A DNA stretch of 64,000 bases from Thinopyrum elongatum (lineage: Eukaryota; Streptophyta; Magnoliopsida; Poales; Poaceae): the NCBI GenBank assembly GCA_011799875.1, contig CM022301.1, positions 217,492,526 to 217,556,525 on the forward strand. The letters are read 5' to 3'. A program made the translations under genes and the position numbers. Position 1 is the first letter of the stretch, and each line of letters begins with the position of its first letter. Positions 10,239 through 20,670 of this stretch are shown here, in pieces. Under the pieces are notes generated by a model. That model saw only the letters and a program-made list of their open reading frames with translations, did not search any database and was not told the DNA's origin.

Positions 10239-13200
10239 ATGGCTGACAACAACCCGCCACCGCCATCACCACCTGATAACATGGCAGCGATGATGCAACA
10301 GTTTGAACTCAACCGCCAGTTTATGACGGGGATTATGCAGCAATTCCCTCGTCCTGAAGCTAATCAGCAGCAACCATCCATTACCTTGCCAGAGTTCATG
10401 AGGCTCAGTCCATCGTTCTTCCGCAACACAGTCAACCCACTGGATGCAGATGACTGGCTGCGTGATATCTCTCATGAGATGGAGTCTGCTGGTGTCGCCG
10501 AAATTAACTATGTCACTTTTGCGACATATCTTCTTAAGGGTCCCGCAGCCCAATGGTGGGCCACTCACCGACAGACTCTGCCGCCTGGTACTGTCGTCAC
10601 TTGGGCAGAGTTCAAGATTGCTTTCCGTGCCCGCTACATTCCTCTAGCTGTCATAGCTAGGAAGAAGGCTGAGTTCCGTAGCCTTGTCCAAGGAAACAAG
10701 ACTGTGGAAGTCTATCAGCGCGAGTTTCTAGACTTATCTCGTTACGCTGAAGAGGACATTCCTACTGATGAACGCAGACAGGAGAAGTTTCGTGAAGGAC
10801 TGCACCATGACATTCAGTTAGCCCTTCTTGTTCAAGATTACCCTGATTTCACCACCTTGGTGAATAAGGCCATCATGGTTGAAACTGGACTTAAGAAGCA
10901 CAAGGAAGCGTCCAGACGCACCCGTGAATCGGGCTCATCTTCGGGCTCGTCATCCCAGAAGCGACGCATCTGGTTTCCCCAAGGCATGTTCCGTTCAGCA
11001 GCTCCTGCAAACAGGCCCTCTTATGCTGCACCACGCCTGCCACCTCCACCACCGAGACAGCCCCTGCCAGCTCCAGCACCTCGAGCTCCAGCACCTCGTC
11101 CTGACAGCGGACTATGCTTCAAGTGTGGCAAGCCAGGTCACTGTGCTAGAGATTGTTCTCAGAATCAGAATCAACTGGCTCTCCCTTCTGCTGGCCGTGG
11201 TATTCCTCAACAGCGCAATTATAATGCCAGACCTCCTTATGGTCGTGGGCAGAGTTACCATGTCAACATGTCTGAAGCTCCAGATCAACCAGATACTGTG
11301 ATGGGTACACTTCTCGTTAATTCAGTACCAGCATCTGTTTTATTTGATTCAGGTGCATCGCATTCATTCATGTCAGAACAATTTGCACTCTTGCATGATG
11401 TTAAGTGCGAAACGCTACAACATCCGATAATAATAAACACTCCCGCGGGACGATGCCGAACTTCCATATTCAGCCCCCGAGTTACTATTGAGGTTGAAGG
11501 GTTGCATTTTGATGCAAACCCCATTATCCTGCAATCTTCAAAGATTGACCTTATACTGGGAATGGATTGGTTGAAGGCTCACTACGCCTCAATCAATTGT
11601 GCCACTAAAGTTGTACACCTCTTGCACCCATCAAATGAGATGGTGAACTATCAAGCTCACCTTACCCGGAACGCTGAGGCTCAAATTTATGCCTTGAACG
11701 CGTTGAATGCTTCTCCACTTGATGGGATCGAGAATATCCCAGTGGTCTGTGACTTCCCAGATGTTTTTCCAGAAGAACTTCCAGGAATACCCCCTACTAG
11801 AGCTGTCGAGTTCGTCATCGACTTGAAGCCTGGCACCACTCCTATTGCGAAGCGTCCCTACAAGATGCCTCCGCACCACCTCATCGAGCTTAAGGAGGAA
11901 ATTGATAAATCCTTAAGGAAGGGTTTCATTCGCCCCAGTTCCTCTGCATGGGGAGCACCGTCTCTTTTCGTCAAGAAGAAAGATGGAACGAATAGGTTGG
12001 TCCAAGATTATCGTCCTATCAACCAGGCAACCATTCAGAATAAATATCCACTTCCCCGGATCAACGATTTATATGATCAACTCGCTGGATCTTCGGTGTT
12101 TTCTAAACTCGACTTGAGGTTGGGTTATCACCAGATCCGTGTTCGCGAAGAGGATATTCCGAAGACTGCATTCGTTACTCGTTATGGCTCTTACGAGTAC
12201 ACAGTCATGTCGTTTGGCTTAACAAACGCTCCAGCTACATTCTCCCGCCTAATGAATTACATATTCATGGATTACCTCGACAAATTCGTCGTGGTATATC
12301 TGGATGATATTCTAGTTTATTCGAAGAGCAAAGAAGAACATGCTGAGCACCTTCGACTAGTTCTGGAGAGACTTCGAGAGCACCAATTATATGCCAAGTA
12401 CTCTAAGTGCGAATTCTGGCTTTCCGAGGTAACCTACCTTGGACATGTCATCTCCAAGGATGGTATTGCAGTTAACCCGGAGCGAGTTCAGGCTATTCTT
12501 GACTGGACCCCTCCAAAGAACGTCAAGCAAGTCAGAAGTTTCCTCGGGCTTGCAATTTATTGTCGCCGATTCATCGAAAATTTCTCCAAGATTGCCAAGC
12601 CCCTAACTAATCTGCTTCACAAAGGCGTTAAGTTTGATTGGACAGACAAATGTCAGGAAAGCTTCCAGACCCTCAAGGACAAGCTGACTTCTGCTCCAGT
12701 CCTTGCTCCTCCAGACTCCCGCAAAGATTTTGTGATCTTCTGCGACGCCTCTCGCCAAGGACTAGGTTGCGTCCTAATGCAAGAGCGAAGAGTAATTGCT
12801 TATGCTTCACGACAACTGCGTCCACATGAAGAGAATTACCCAGTGCATGACCTCGAACTTGCTGCTGTCATTTATGCTTTGAAGCAGTGGCGTCATTACC
12901 TCCTTGGTAATCGGTGTGAGATTTACACCGATCATCAGAGCTTGAAGTACTTGTTCACTCAACCGGAACTTAATCTTCGTCAGCAGCGTTGGTTGGAAAC
13001 AATCACCGATTATGACTGTGGAATTTCATACACTCCCGGCAAAGCTAATGTGATGGCTGATGCTTTGAGCCGCAAGTCCTACTGTAGCAACCTCATGGTA
13101 AAGCAAGCTCAACCCCAGCTATATGAAGAATTGCGCAAGCTGAATCTCTGCATTATTCTGCAAGGTTCTCTTAATAACCTTGTGATACAGTCAGATCTTG

Positions 13201-14636
13201 AGAAAGCTGTCAAGATTGCGCAAGCTAAAGATGCTGAAATTGGTCTAATGACGAAAGAGCTTCACCTCCAAAAGTACAAGGATTTCTCGATTGCTGAAGA
13301 TGGAACCTTGTACTTCCGAGACCGCATCGTAGTACCTCGCTTCGAGCTGATGACTGACAAAGTCATGAAGGAGGCCCATGATACACCACTGTCTATCCAT
13401 CCGGGTAGTACCAAGATGTATCGAGATCTTCGTCAAAGGTACTGGTGGTCTAGGATGAAGCAGGATATTGCTCGTTATGTTGCCGAGTGTGACGTTTGTC
13501 GTCGCGTGAAGGCAGAACATCAGAAACCTGCTGGAATTCTGCAACCGCTCCCTATTCCTCTATGGAAGTGGGATAAAGTGCAAATGGACTTCATTACTGG
13601 TCTTCCCAAGTCTCAGAAGGGTCACGATGCCATTCTTGTCGTCGTCGACCAACTCTCCAAGGTTGCACACTTTCTGCCAGTTAAGGAGACTATTACTGCT
13701 AGTCAGTTAGCAGAGCTATATATCTCCAGAATTGTTTCACTCCATGGTATTCCCAAGGAAATCAGTTCAGACCATGGCAGCATTTTCACTGGCCATTTCT
13801 GGGAAAGTTTCCAGAAAGCAATGGGAACTCATATTACCTGGAGTTCAGCTTATCATCCCCAATCCCAAGGCCAAGTTGAGCGCGTTAATCAAGTGCTTGA
13901 AGACATGCTTCGAGCCTGTGTTATATCCTTCGGTAAGAAATGGGAGGAATCTCTCCCGTATGCCGAGTTCTCTTATAACAACAGTTATCAAGCCAGCTTA
14001 AAAATGGCCCCATTTGAGGTTCTTTATGGACGAAAATGTCGAACCCCTCTGAATTGGTCAGAAACTGGGGAACGACCTCTTGTTGGACCGGACATTATTC
14101 AGCATGCCGAAGAACAAGTCCGAATTGTCCGGGAGAATCTCAAAGCAGCTCAAGACCGTCAGAAGAGTAATTATGATCGCAAGCGATGGGGTGTGATCTA
14201 TCAACCTGGTGATCAAGCCTATCTTTGTGTCACTCCAATGAAGGGCACCCGTCGTTTCGGAATTAAGGGCAAGCTAGCTCCTCGCTATATTGGTCCTTTC
14301 GGCATCGTGGCTAGACGGGGACAGGTGGCATATAAATTGGAGTTGCCACCGCGATTCTCCCATATTCATGATATCTTCCATGTGTCGCAATTCCGTAAGT
14401 GCTTCAAGGAATCCCCGCACCGTGCAGTGGATCATGAGATGCTCGAGCTACAAGATGATCTTTCCTATAAGGAGCATCCGATTTGCATCCTCGACGAAAC
14501 TGAACGTCGTACTCGTCAGAAGACGACCAAGTTCCTAAAAGTGCAATGGTCGAATCACACTGAAGACGAAGCCACTTGGGAACGCGAGGATCATCTTCGG
14601 GAAGAATATCCCGGACTTTTTCCTTCTACCTCCTAA
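10239..14636 (+). CDS. gag-pol: Element J: gag-pol polyprotein, 1,465 aa, chromovirus type
   Basis: A single intact ORF. The frame is open from 10083, but I chose ATG 10239 ([14 protein letters not shown]), which starts a typical gag; it also follows an acceptor-like AATAGCAG. Domains in order: gag capsid (about 60-270); CCHC zinc knuckle [14 protein letters not shown] (from residue 293); aspartic protease with LFDSGASHS (Asp near 370); reverse transcriptase with YLDD (687-690); RNase H with FCDASRQG; integrase with a CDVC zinc finger and DDE residues at about 1117, 1178 and 1214, spaced D-60-D-35-E; then a chromodomain-like C-terminus (about 1410-1465). Such tails steer integration into heterochromatin in chromoviruses. 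Small departures from the usual consensus are SSDHGS in integrase and DLRLGYH in RT. No stop or frameshift is present. Confidence 0.95.
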   Translation: MADNNPPPPSPPDNMAAMMQQFELNRQFMTGIMQQFPRPEANQQQPSITLPEFMRLSPSFFRNTVNPLDADDWLRDISHEMESAGVAEINYVTFATYLLKGPAAQWWATHRQTLPPGTVVTWAEFKIAFRARYIPLAVIARKKAEFRSLVQGNKTVEVYQREFLDLSRYAEEDIPTDERRQEKFREGLHHDIQLALLVQDYPDFTTLVNKAIMVETGLKKHKEASRRTRESGSSSGSSSQKRRIWFPQGMFRSAAPANRPSYAAPRLPPPPPRQPLPAPAPRAPAPRPDSGLCFKCGKPGHCARDCSQNQNQLALPSAGRGIPQQRNYNARPPYGRGQSYHVNMSEAPDQPDTVMGTLLVNSVPASVLFDSGASHSFMSEQFALLHDVKCETLQHPIIINTPAGRCRTSIFSPRVTIEVEGLHFDANPIILQSSKIDLILGMDWLKAHYASINCATKVVHLLHPSNEMVNYQAHLTRNAEAQIYALNALNASPLDGIENIPVVCDFPDVFPEELPGIPPTRAVEFVIDLKPGTTPIAKRPYKMPPHHLIELKEEIDKSLRKGFIRPSSSAWGAPSLFVKKKDGTNRLVQDYRPINQATIQNKYPLPRINDLYDQLAGSSVFSKLDLRLGYHQIRVREEDIPKTAFVTRYGSYEYTVMSFGLTNAPATFSRLMNYIFMDYLDKFVVVYLDDILVYSKSKEEHAEHLRLVLERLREHQLYAKYSKCEFWLSEVTYLGHVISKDGIAVNPERVQAILDWTPPKNVKQVRSFLGLAIYCRRFIENFSKIAKPLTNLLHKGVKFDWTDKCQESFQTLKDKLTSAPVLAPPDSRKDFVIFCDASRQGLGCVLMQERRVIAYASRQLRPHEENYPVHDLELAAVIYALKQWRHYLLGNRCEIYTDHQSLKYLFTQPELNLRQQRWLETITDYDCGISYTPGKANVMADALSRKSYCSNLMVKQAQPQLYEELRKLNLCIILQGSLNNLVIQSDLEKAVKIAQAKDAEIGLMTKELHLQKYKDFSIAEDGTLYFRDRIVVPRFELMTDKVMKEAHDTPLSIHPGSTKMYRDLRQRYWWSRMKQDIARYVAECDVCRRVKAEHQKPAGILQPLPIPLWKWDKVQMDFITGLPKSQKGHDAILVVVDQLSKVAHFLPVKETITASQLAELYISRIVSLHGIPKEISSDHGSIFTGHFWESFQKAMGTHITWSSAYHPQSQGQVERVNQVLEDMLRACVISFGKKWEESLPYAEFSYNNSYQASLKMAPFEVLYGRKCRTPLNWSETGERPLVGPDIIQHAEEQVRIVRENLKAAQDRQKSNYDRKRWGVIYQPGDQAYLCVTPMKGTRRFGIKGKLAPRYIGPFGIVARRGQVAYKLELPPRFSHIHDIFHVSQFRKCFKESPHRAVDHEMLELQDDLSYKEHPICILDETERRTRQKTTKFLKVQWSNHTEDEATWEREDHLREEYPGLFPSTS

Positions 14637-14654
14637 ATTCTCGGGACGAGAATT

Positions 14655-14674
14655 TCTTTTAGAGGAGGAGAACT
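14655..14674 (+). other. Element J: polypurine tract
   Basis: The purine-rich run AGAGGAGGAGAACT lies immediately before the TGTAACACCC start of the 3' LTR and primes plus-strand synthesis in LTR elements. Confidence 0.85.
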
Positions 14675-17600
14675 TGTAACACCCCCTTGTAATAAACTCT
14701 GTGACACTCTGTTAAAACTGCCAAGTCATGATCATTTGCAATGCCAAGTCATAAGGGTTAATGATCCAATTCAAATTCACATCTGAAAATCAATTTAAAT
14801 TCCAAAGTGCAAGTTGAAGTTGATCAAACTCTGCTGGAAAAATGTTATTTAATTAGCAAATAATCCAGTGGTCATGACAAAATCATAATCATTATTTTTG
14901 GAGTTAGCTAAGTGAGTGAAACAACATGAAACAGCACCCAAAACAGAACATTTAATCTATTTAAAATGATATCAAATTCAAATGGAATTCAATTCTGTCC
15001 TAATCACTTTTTGGTGGAGAATAATATTGCATTGCAATATTTGGGCCAACTCCCCCACTTTTCAAAATAGCACAAGTGCCCTAAACATTTCAGAATAACA
15101 TGAAATAAAAGAAAAGGCAGAACAGAAAAATTTAGAAATAAGAAAAAGGCCACTGTGCACAGGCCAAGTGCACAGTGCCTTGAAGCCCAGCCCAGAAGGT
15201 CCGTTCCTTCTCCCTCATCCTCCGTGTCGGCACGCATCTGGCCGAGCGCGCGCGCGCCGGCGAGGCGGCGACACGCCGACGCCACCGACAGAACAGGGGC
15301 GCGAGGAGGATAAGGCTGAGACCCGTCCACTCCTCCCTGGCCTCCCCGTCAGTCTTCCCCTTTCCTCTTGCTCGCTCCGCCTCTCCCTTCCTTCTCAGAT
15401 CCGGTGACAGAACGCCGCCGTCGCCGCGCTTTGGCACCACCGTGGCCGCCGGCCTCCCCACGTCGTCTGGAGGTGCCAGGAAGGAGCGCCGTGGACCTCT
15501 GCAACCTCTAGAGCAACCAGACGGAGCGGAGGAGCACCGCATCGCCCGCGCGCGAGTCGTCTTCCACCTCGGGTCGTCGCCAATTCCTCCATCTCCGGCG
15601 AGCTAGGCTGCAGCTACTAAACCTCCGAGGGCCTTCGGCGTGCCGCACGGTGAGCTACCCGTCCTCCGCTCCCCTGCGTTCATCTCTACGCGCGCCGTAG
15701 CTAGCTGTTCCCGAGCCCGTGCTCTGGTTGCCGCCGGTGGGCTCGGTGCCGTCGATGTGGCCCTCGTCAACGCCAACCGAGGTCAACGTTGAGCTCCTGG
15801 TGCTCCCAGGAGCCCGGCGAGCTCGAGCCCGAGCCTCACGTGCCTCCTAACGCCGTCTCCCCGATCTCCCGAACTCCACCGCCGCCAAACCTCGTCGCCG
15901 GCCCAGCTCCGGCCATCCCCTGGTCCGGCAAGTGCCCCAGCTCAATGCGCGAGATCACCAGCTAGCGAACGCGCCTAAGCGCAGCTCGAACAGAGCTCTG
16001 TAGCTCGATTCCGGTCAACTCCGGCGACCAACCGCCGCGGGAATGGCTCGCCGGAGCTACTCCGGTGCCCGCCGGCGTGGTCAGCCCGGGGCCACTCCCT
16101 GGGTCACTGACCCGTGGGCCCCAGGGGCCCGACCGGCCAGCCCTGCTGACTGGACCGGCCCAGTCGCTGACACGTGGGCCCCACCTCCCTGTTAATCTAA
16201 TTAAAACGTTTTAGAAATAAAAATAAACTAATTACCCTAATGAGTCTATGACATGTGGGACCAGAAGCCTAATTAGCTAATTAGATTAGTTTAACTCACT
16301 GTTTAGGTAAAACAGAGGCTGACATGTGGGTCCCACTGGACCCACATGTCATATTTGACTTAGTTAGCCGACTGTTGACTTGCTGACGTCAGCAGCACGT
16401 CATGCTGACATCATAATATGTTTCTGCTAATTTAAAATAATTCCAGAAAATATTTAAAACTTCGGAAAATCATATCTTTTAAACCGTAGATCAGATCGAA
16501 AAACTTAAAACATGAAAGTTGCTCAGAACGACGAGCCGAGTCTGATCGTGCTGTCTGTTTCTTCATCGGAACCTCCTACGTAGAAGAACTCGTAACTCCG
16601 GACCCGAATCCGGCAGATGAATAGTGCACACACGTCGGATATTAAATCCCAGAATAATTCTAAAAATAACTAAAATGACTTAGAAGCATAATTAGGCAAC
16701 CCTGCACTGCATCATAGCATCACACGCACCGTATTGCATTTGTTTGCATTATGTTTACCTGTTTCTTCCCCCTCTTCTCTCTCGGTAGACCCCGACGTTG
16801 ACGTAGCTTCCGAGGCAGACGCCGCTCCGGAGTACGACTACGTCCCCGACGACATCCCTGAAGACCTTGCCCTTGCCCCCGAGCAAACAGGCAAGCACCC
16901 CCATTTTGAGCATGCCTATATCGCCTATTCTCTTCTCTCTTATGCTTGCATTAGAACTGCTACTGCTACTGTTTTCCTATATCTGCTGCATAGCCTGATT
17001 ATTGTACCCTGCTTTGTTACCTTACTGGTTATCCTAGACTGCTTAGTATAGGGTGGGTAGAGACATGACAGAGACCTCCACTTGATCCCGACTGCCCTGC
17101 TGGATATCAGAAGACCCGATCATCGGGATTGAAGACCAGACCCTGGCACCGCACATCACTACCCCTTAGTTGCCGACACTGCTGGGTTACCGTCGAGTGC
17201 CGAGGGTGATACCTCGTTAGCACTTCTGATGTTAACCTTGTAGGTTAGTTACTCGGTCGTGGTAAGCGAGGGTGATTCCTCCTACACCACCCCCGATAAC
17301 GACATCGTCGCGCAACCTCTCAAGTGTGGACCTCGAGGGTGATTCCTCCTTCGTTCACCTTGATGATAACATCGAGCGGGAATTCCATCGAGGGTGATTC
17401 CTCATGGTTCCCTTCGGTGTCCGACACACAGTTACCTTGGATATTATGACTTGACTATGAACCATGATACTAAAGACGGGTCGGCCCTGAGGGGTACCCG
17501 CGCGAGCTTAACGCGAAGTGATGTGGAGTCGGGTTGACCTGGATGGTGCCCGCGAGATAACTACGAGGCGTGGCCGGGCATTCCTAGCCCTTGCCGCAAG

Positions 17601-18888
17601 TCCTCGAGACGGGGCGACGGGGTCACATCGATCGTGAGTCTCTGCTCGTTTCCGCGCGCTCCTAATCCACTACGGTTTGGATATTTGATCCGAGGGGCCT
17701 CTGGCCCGATAGCACTAACCATCACGTGGGCATAGTATGGGCGTTCTGCGTCGTATACTTCAGCCGGAGCTTAATGGACGTCAGCGACTGATGCGGCACA
17801 CGCTGGGTTGGACTGGGAACGCAACCGCGCTTGTATAAGGGGTTGCTAGGTCTGCTCACCGGCGGTGCACGTAACGTGCAGGAGTTCCCGGGGCGATGGC
17901 CCAAGACCCCTGGGGGCATAGGTTAGTCCGGCGTGCTGACCTCTCTGTTAGGTATTTGGTCGGGTTGCGGCGTGTTGCTTATCCGAGGCCGGGCATGACC
18001 CAGAAAAGTGTGTCCGGCCGGAGTTAAGCGAGCGTGGTGGGTAAGTTGGTGCACCCCTACAGGGAAGAAACTTCTATCGATAGCCTGTCCTACGGTAACG
18101 GACACTCGGAGTTGTATCCCGATCGGTACAACTAGAACATGTGATGAGAATTGGATAGTACGGCTCTGGGATTGCTTTCTCGCAGGGAGTCGAGAAAGGA
18201 TCTCAGGTCGAGGTTGATAATACTACTACTACTACTTTACTTATGTAATCTGCTCTCTCCTCATGCTGAAAGACTGCTGAAGATTGTTGAAGATGCTAGT
18301 CTTCGATAGGACTAGGCTTTCCCCCTCTATTCTGGCATTTCTGCAGCCCAGTCCACATATACAGCCATTCCTTTGACAATGATGCATATGTAGTGTAGAT
18401 CCTTGCTTGCTGAGTACTTTGGATGAGTACTCACGTTTGCTTTATTTTCTTTTTCCCCCATATTCCATTTGATGCCACCAGACGACGGAGCCCCTGAGCC
18501 AGAAGCCCCAGCCGACGACCAGTACTACTACCCGCCTGGCGAGTACTACTACTACGAGGAGCCGTTCGACGACCAGGAGTAGGATCGGAGGGTCCAGGGC
18601 AGGAGGCCTACGCCTTTCGATCGTAGTATTTTATTTTACCCCGCCTCTGTGAAGGCCTAATTCTCTCTATGTAATATATCTGTACCCAGATATCTAATGC
18701 TTCCGCTGACGCTTGTATGCCATCGAGCTATGTATTCGAGCCCTCGAGGCCCTGGCTTGTAATATTAAGCTTGTATGACTTTATTTTATGTTTTAGAGTT
18801 GTGTTGTGATATCTTCAAGTGAGTCCTTAGGCTTGATCGTGCGCATTTGCGTGTATGATTAGTGCACGATTAAGCCGGGGTCGTCACA
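14675..18888 (+). mobile_element. Element J: 3' LTR (4.2 kb)
   Basis: Nearly identical to the 5' LTR, with the hairpin (16320-16351), motif array and exon-like blocks all retained. It lacks the 12-bp segment present near 6,070 in the 5' LTR and has an extra G in CCTCTGGCCCG near 17,700. It is followed by the duplication CGGGG (18889-18893), after which element B resumes in its second RNase H. Confidence 0.93.
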
Positions 18889-18893
18889 CGGGG

Positions 18894-19290
18894 GCTGGAG
18901 CCGTACTCATCTCACCGACCCAGGACAAGCTATACTATGCCGTGGAGCTCTGCTTTCAGCATGGTGAGAAGGTCTCCAACAACATCACAGAATACGAGGG
19001 CCTGATCGCTGGCCTCAGGGCCGCGGCAGCCTTGGGGGTCAAGCGTCTCACCATCAAGGGCGATTCTCAGCTCCTCGTCAACTTCTCCAACAAGGAATAC
19101 AAGCCCAAGGACGAGCACATGGAGGCATACCTAGAAGAGGTACGCAAGATTGAAAAACGATTCTTGGGCTTGGAATTGCAGCACGTCCCGCGTGGCACAA
19201 ACAAGGAGGCAGACGACATCGCTAGGAGGGCGTCCTGGCGCGAGCCCCAGAAGCCTGGTGTCTTCAAGGAACGGCTCTTCAAGCCATCGG
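18894..19290 (+). pseudogene. Element B: second (archaeal-type) RNase H, C-terminal part
   Basis: The translation resumes inside the RNase H fold that J interrupts: ELCFQHGEKVSNNITEYEGL, KRLTIKGDSQLLVNFSNKEY and HVPRGTNKEADDIARRAS. The TEYEGL, GDSQL and N-x-x-AD motifs carry the acidic residues of the RVT_3-type RNase H found in Tat-lineage elements. This domain sits between the standard RNase H and integrase. The frame ends at a C-rich run (19294-19312) where a frameshift joins it to the integrase frame. Confidence 0.85.
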
Positions 19291-19299
19291 CAGCCCCCC

Positions 19300-20670
19300 T
19301 CCCCCCCCCCCCGCTGCAGGCCCCGCACTGCTTCGGGAGGAGCCGCCCCTGCCACCTCCACAGGCTCCTCGGCTTGTGGTCCGACCTCGGGAGCCCGCCT
19401 GCTCCTGGCGCTCGAACCTCAGGAGGGGTGCTGGACCAAAGAATTCAAGGCGTACTTGCTCCGCGGCACCCTGCCGGAGAAGGAGGAAGATGCGGAACGC
19501 GTGGCCCGTCAGGCCACCCCTTATTGCTTGCGGGACGACGAGCTTTACCGAAGGCGCCCCAACGACGTCTCGCTGCGATGCATATCCAAGGAGCAAGGGC
19601 GCAAATTGCTGGCTGACATCCATGGTGGGGATTGCAGGCATCATTCTTCATCGCGCACCCTCATGGGCAAGGCGTTCCGCAGCGGGTTCTACTAGCCCAC
19701 GACGCTCAACGATGCCACCGAGCTGGTGCAATCATGTGAGGCCTGTCAGTTCCATGCCAAACAGATCCACCAGCCTGCTCAGGGCCTCCAGACCATCCCG
19801 CTCTCATGGCCTTTTGTGGTCTGGGGGCTGGATATCCTGGGCCCGTTCCCCCGAGCAGCCGGGGGCTACCGCTACCTCTACGTCGCCATCGACAAATTCA
19901 CCAAGTGGGTGGAGGTGGAGCCCGTGCGCACCATCCCAGCTGGCTCGGCCGTCAAGTTCATCAAGGGCCTCATGAGCCGCTTCAGGGTCCCCAACCATAT
20001 CATTACTGACAATGGCTCTCACTTTACGAGCAACCTCTTCAAAACATATTGTGCTAACCTTGGAACGCAGATATGCTATGCTTCAGTGGCTCACCCACGG
20101 AGTAACGGCCAAGCCGAACGCGCCAACGCGGAGGTCCTGAGGGGCCTCAAGACGAGGAGCTTCAAGAAGAAGCTCGAGGCCTGTGGCAGGGGTTGGCTCG
20201 GTGAGCTTCAATCCGTGTTGTGGTCCATCCGCACCACCGCGACTAAGCCCACCGGCGAGACCCCGTTCTTCCTTGTCTACGGGGCTGAGGCGGTCCTCCC
20301 ACATGAGGTCAAACATCGCTCCTCGAGAGTCTTGGTGTTTGACGAGGCACGCCGGGACGCCTCGCGGGGGACAGGTCTCGTGCTCGGGGAGGAGGCCCGC
20401 CGCCAAGCCTCGCTCCGTGCCACAAGGTACCAGCAGGCGCTGCGGCGGTATCACTGCTGCAGCGTCCGCTCCAGGACCCTCGAGGTGGGTGACCTCGTCC
20501 TGAGGCAGGTGCTCTCCAGGGAGGGGCTTCACAAGCTCTCACCTATGTGGGAGGCCCCGTTCAGGATCGCCCGTGTCTCCAGGCCTGGCGCCGCGCGCCT
20601 GGAGACGCGGGACGGGGTCCCCATCCAGAATGCCTGGAAGATCCAGCACCTCCGGAAGTTCTACCCATAA
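19300..20670 (+). pseudogene. Element B: integrase
   Basis: In one frame from about 19,300 the translation shows an integrase N-terminal region (AYLLRGTLPEKEEDAERVAR, DDELYRRRPN), CEACQFHAKQ (zinc finger Cys pair), catalytic Asp in GLDILGPFPRAAGGYRYLYV, ITDNGSHFTSNLF, and the final Glu in NGQAERANAEVL. The C-terminal part ends with WKIQHLRKFYP at 20,670. One in-frame TAG (19693-19695) replaces what is usually a Trp codon after FY. The open piece 19726-20670 has all three DDE residues. With the upstream frameshift in the C run, the protein cannot be made as one chain. Confidence 0.88.

Larger units (their letters stand above)
4606..18888 (+). mobile_element. Element J: full-length, young Tekay/Del-type chromovirus (gypsy) with 4.2-kb LTRs
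   Basis: J has two nearly identical LTRs (4606-8830, 4225 bp; 14675-18888, 4214 bp), both TGTAACACCC...GGTCGTCACA. It is flanked by a perfect duplication CGGGG (4601-4605, 18889-18893). Inside are a TGGTATCAGAGC primer site, a 256-codon extra ORF, an intact gag-pol ORF and a purine tract just before the 3' LTR. By eye the LTRs differ at about 35 positions plus a 12-bp indel, under 1 percent, so insertion was recent. The C-terminal chromodomain-like tail, the gag-pol type and the TGTAACACCC LTR start point to the Tekay/Del clade. It is the only element here that looks coding-competent. Confidence 0.93.
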
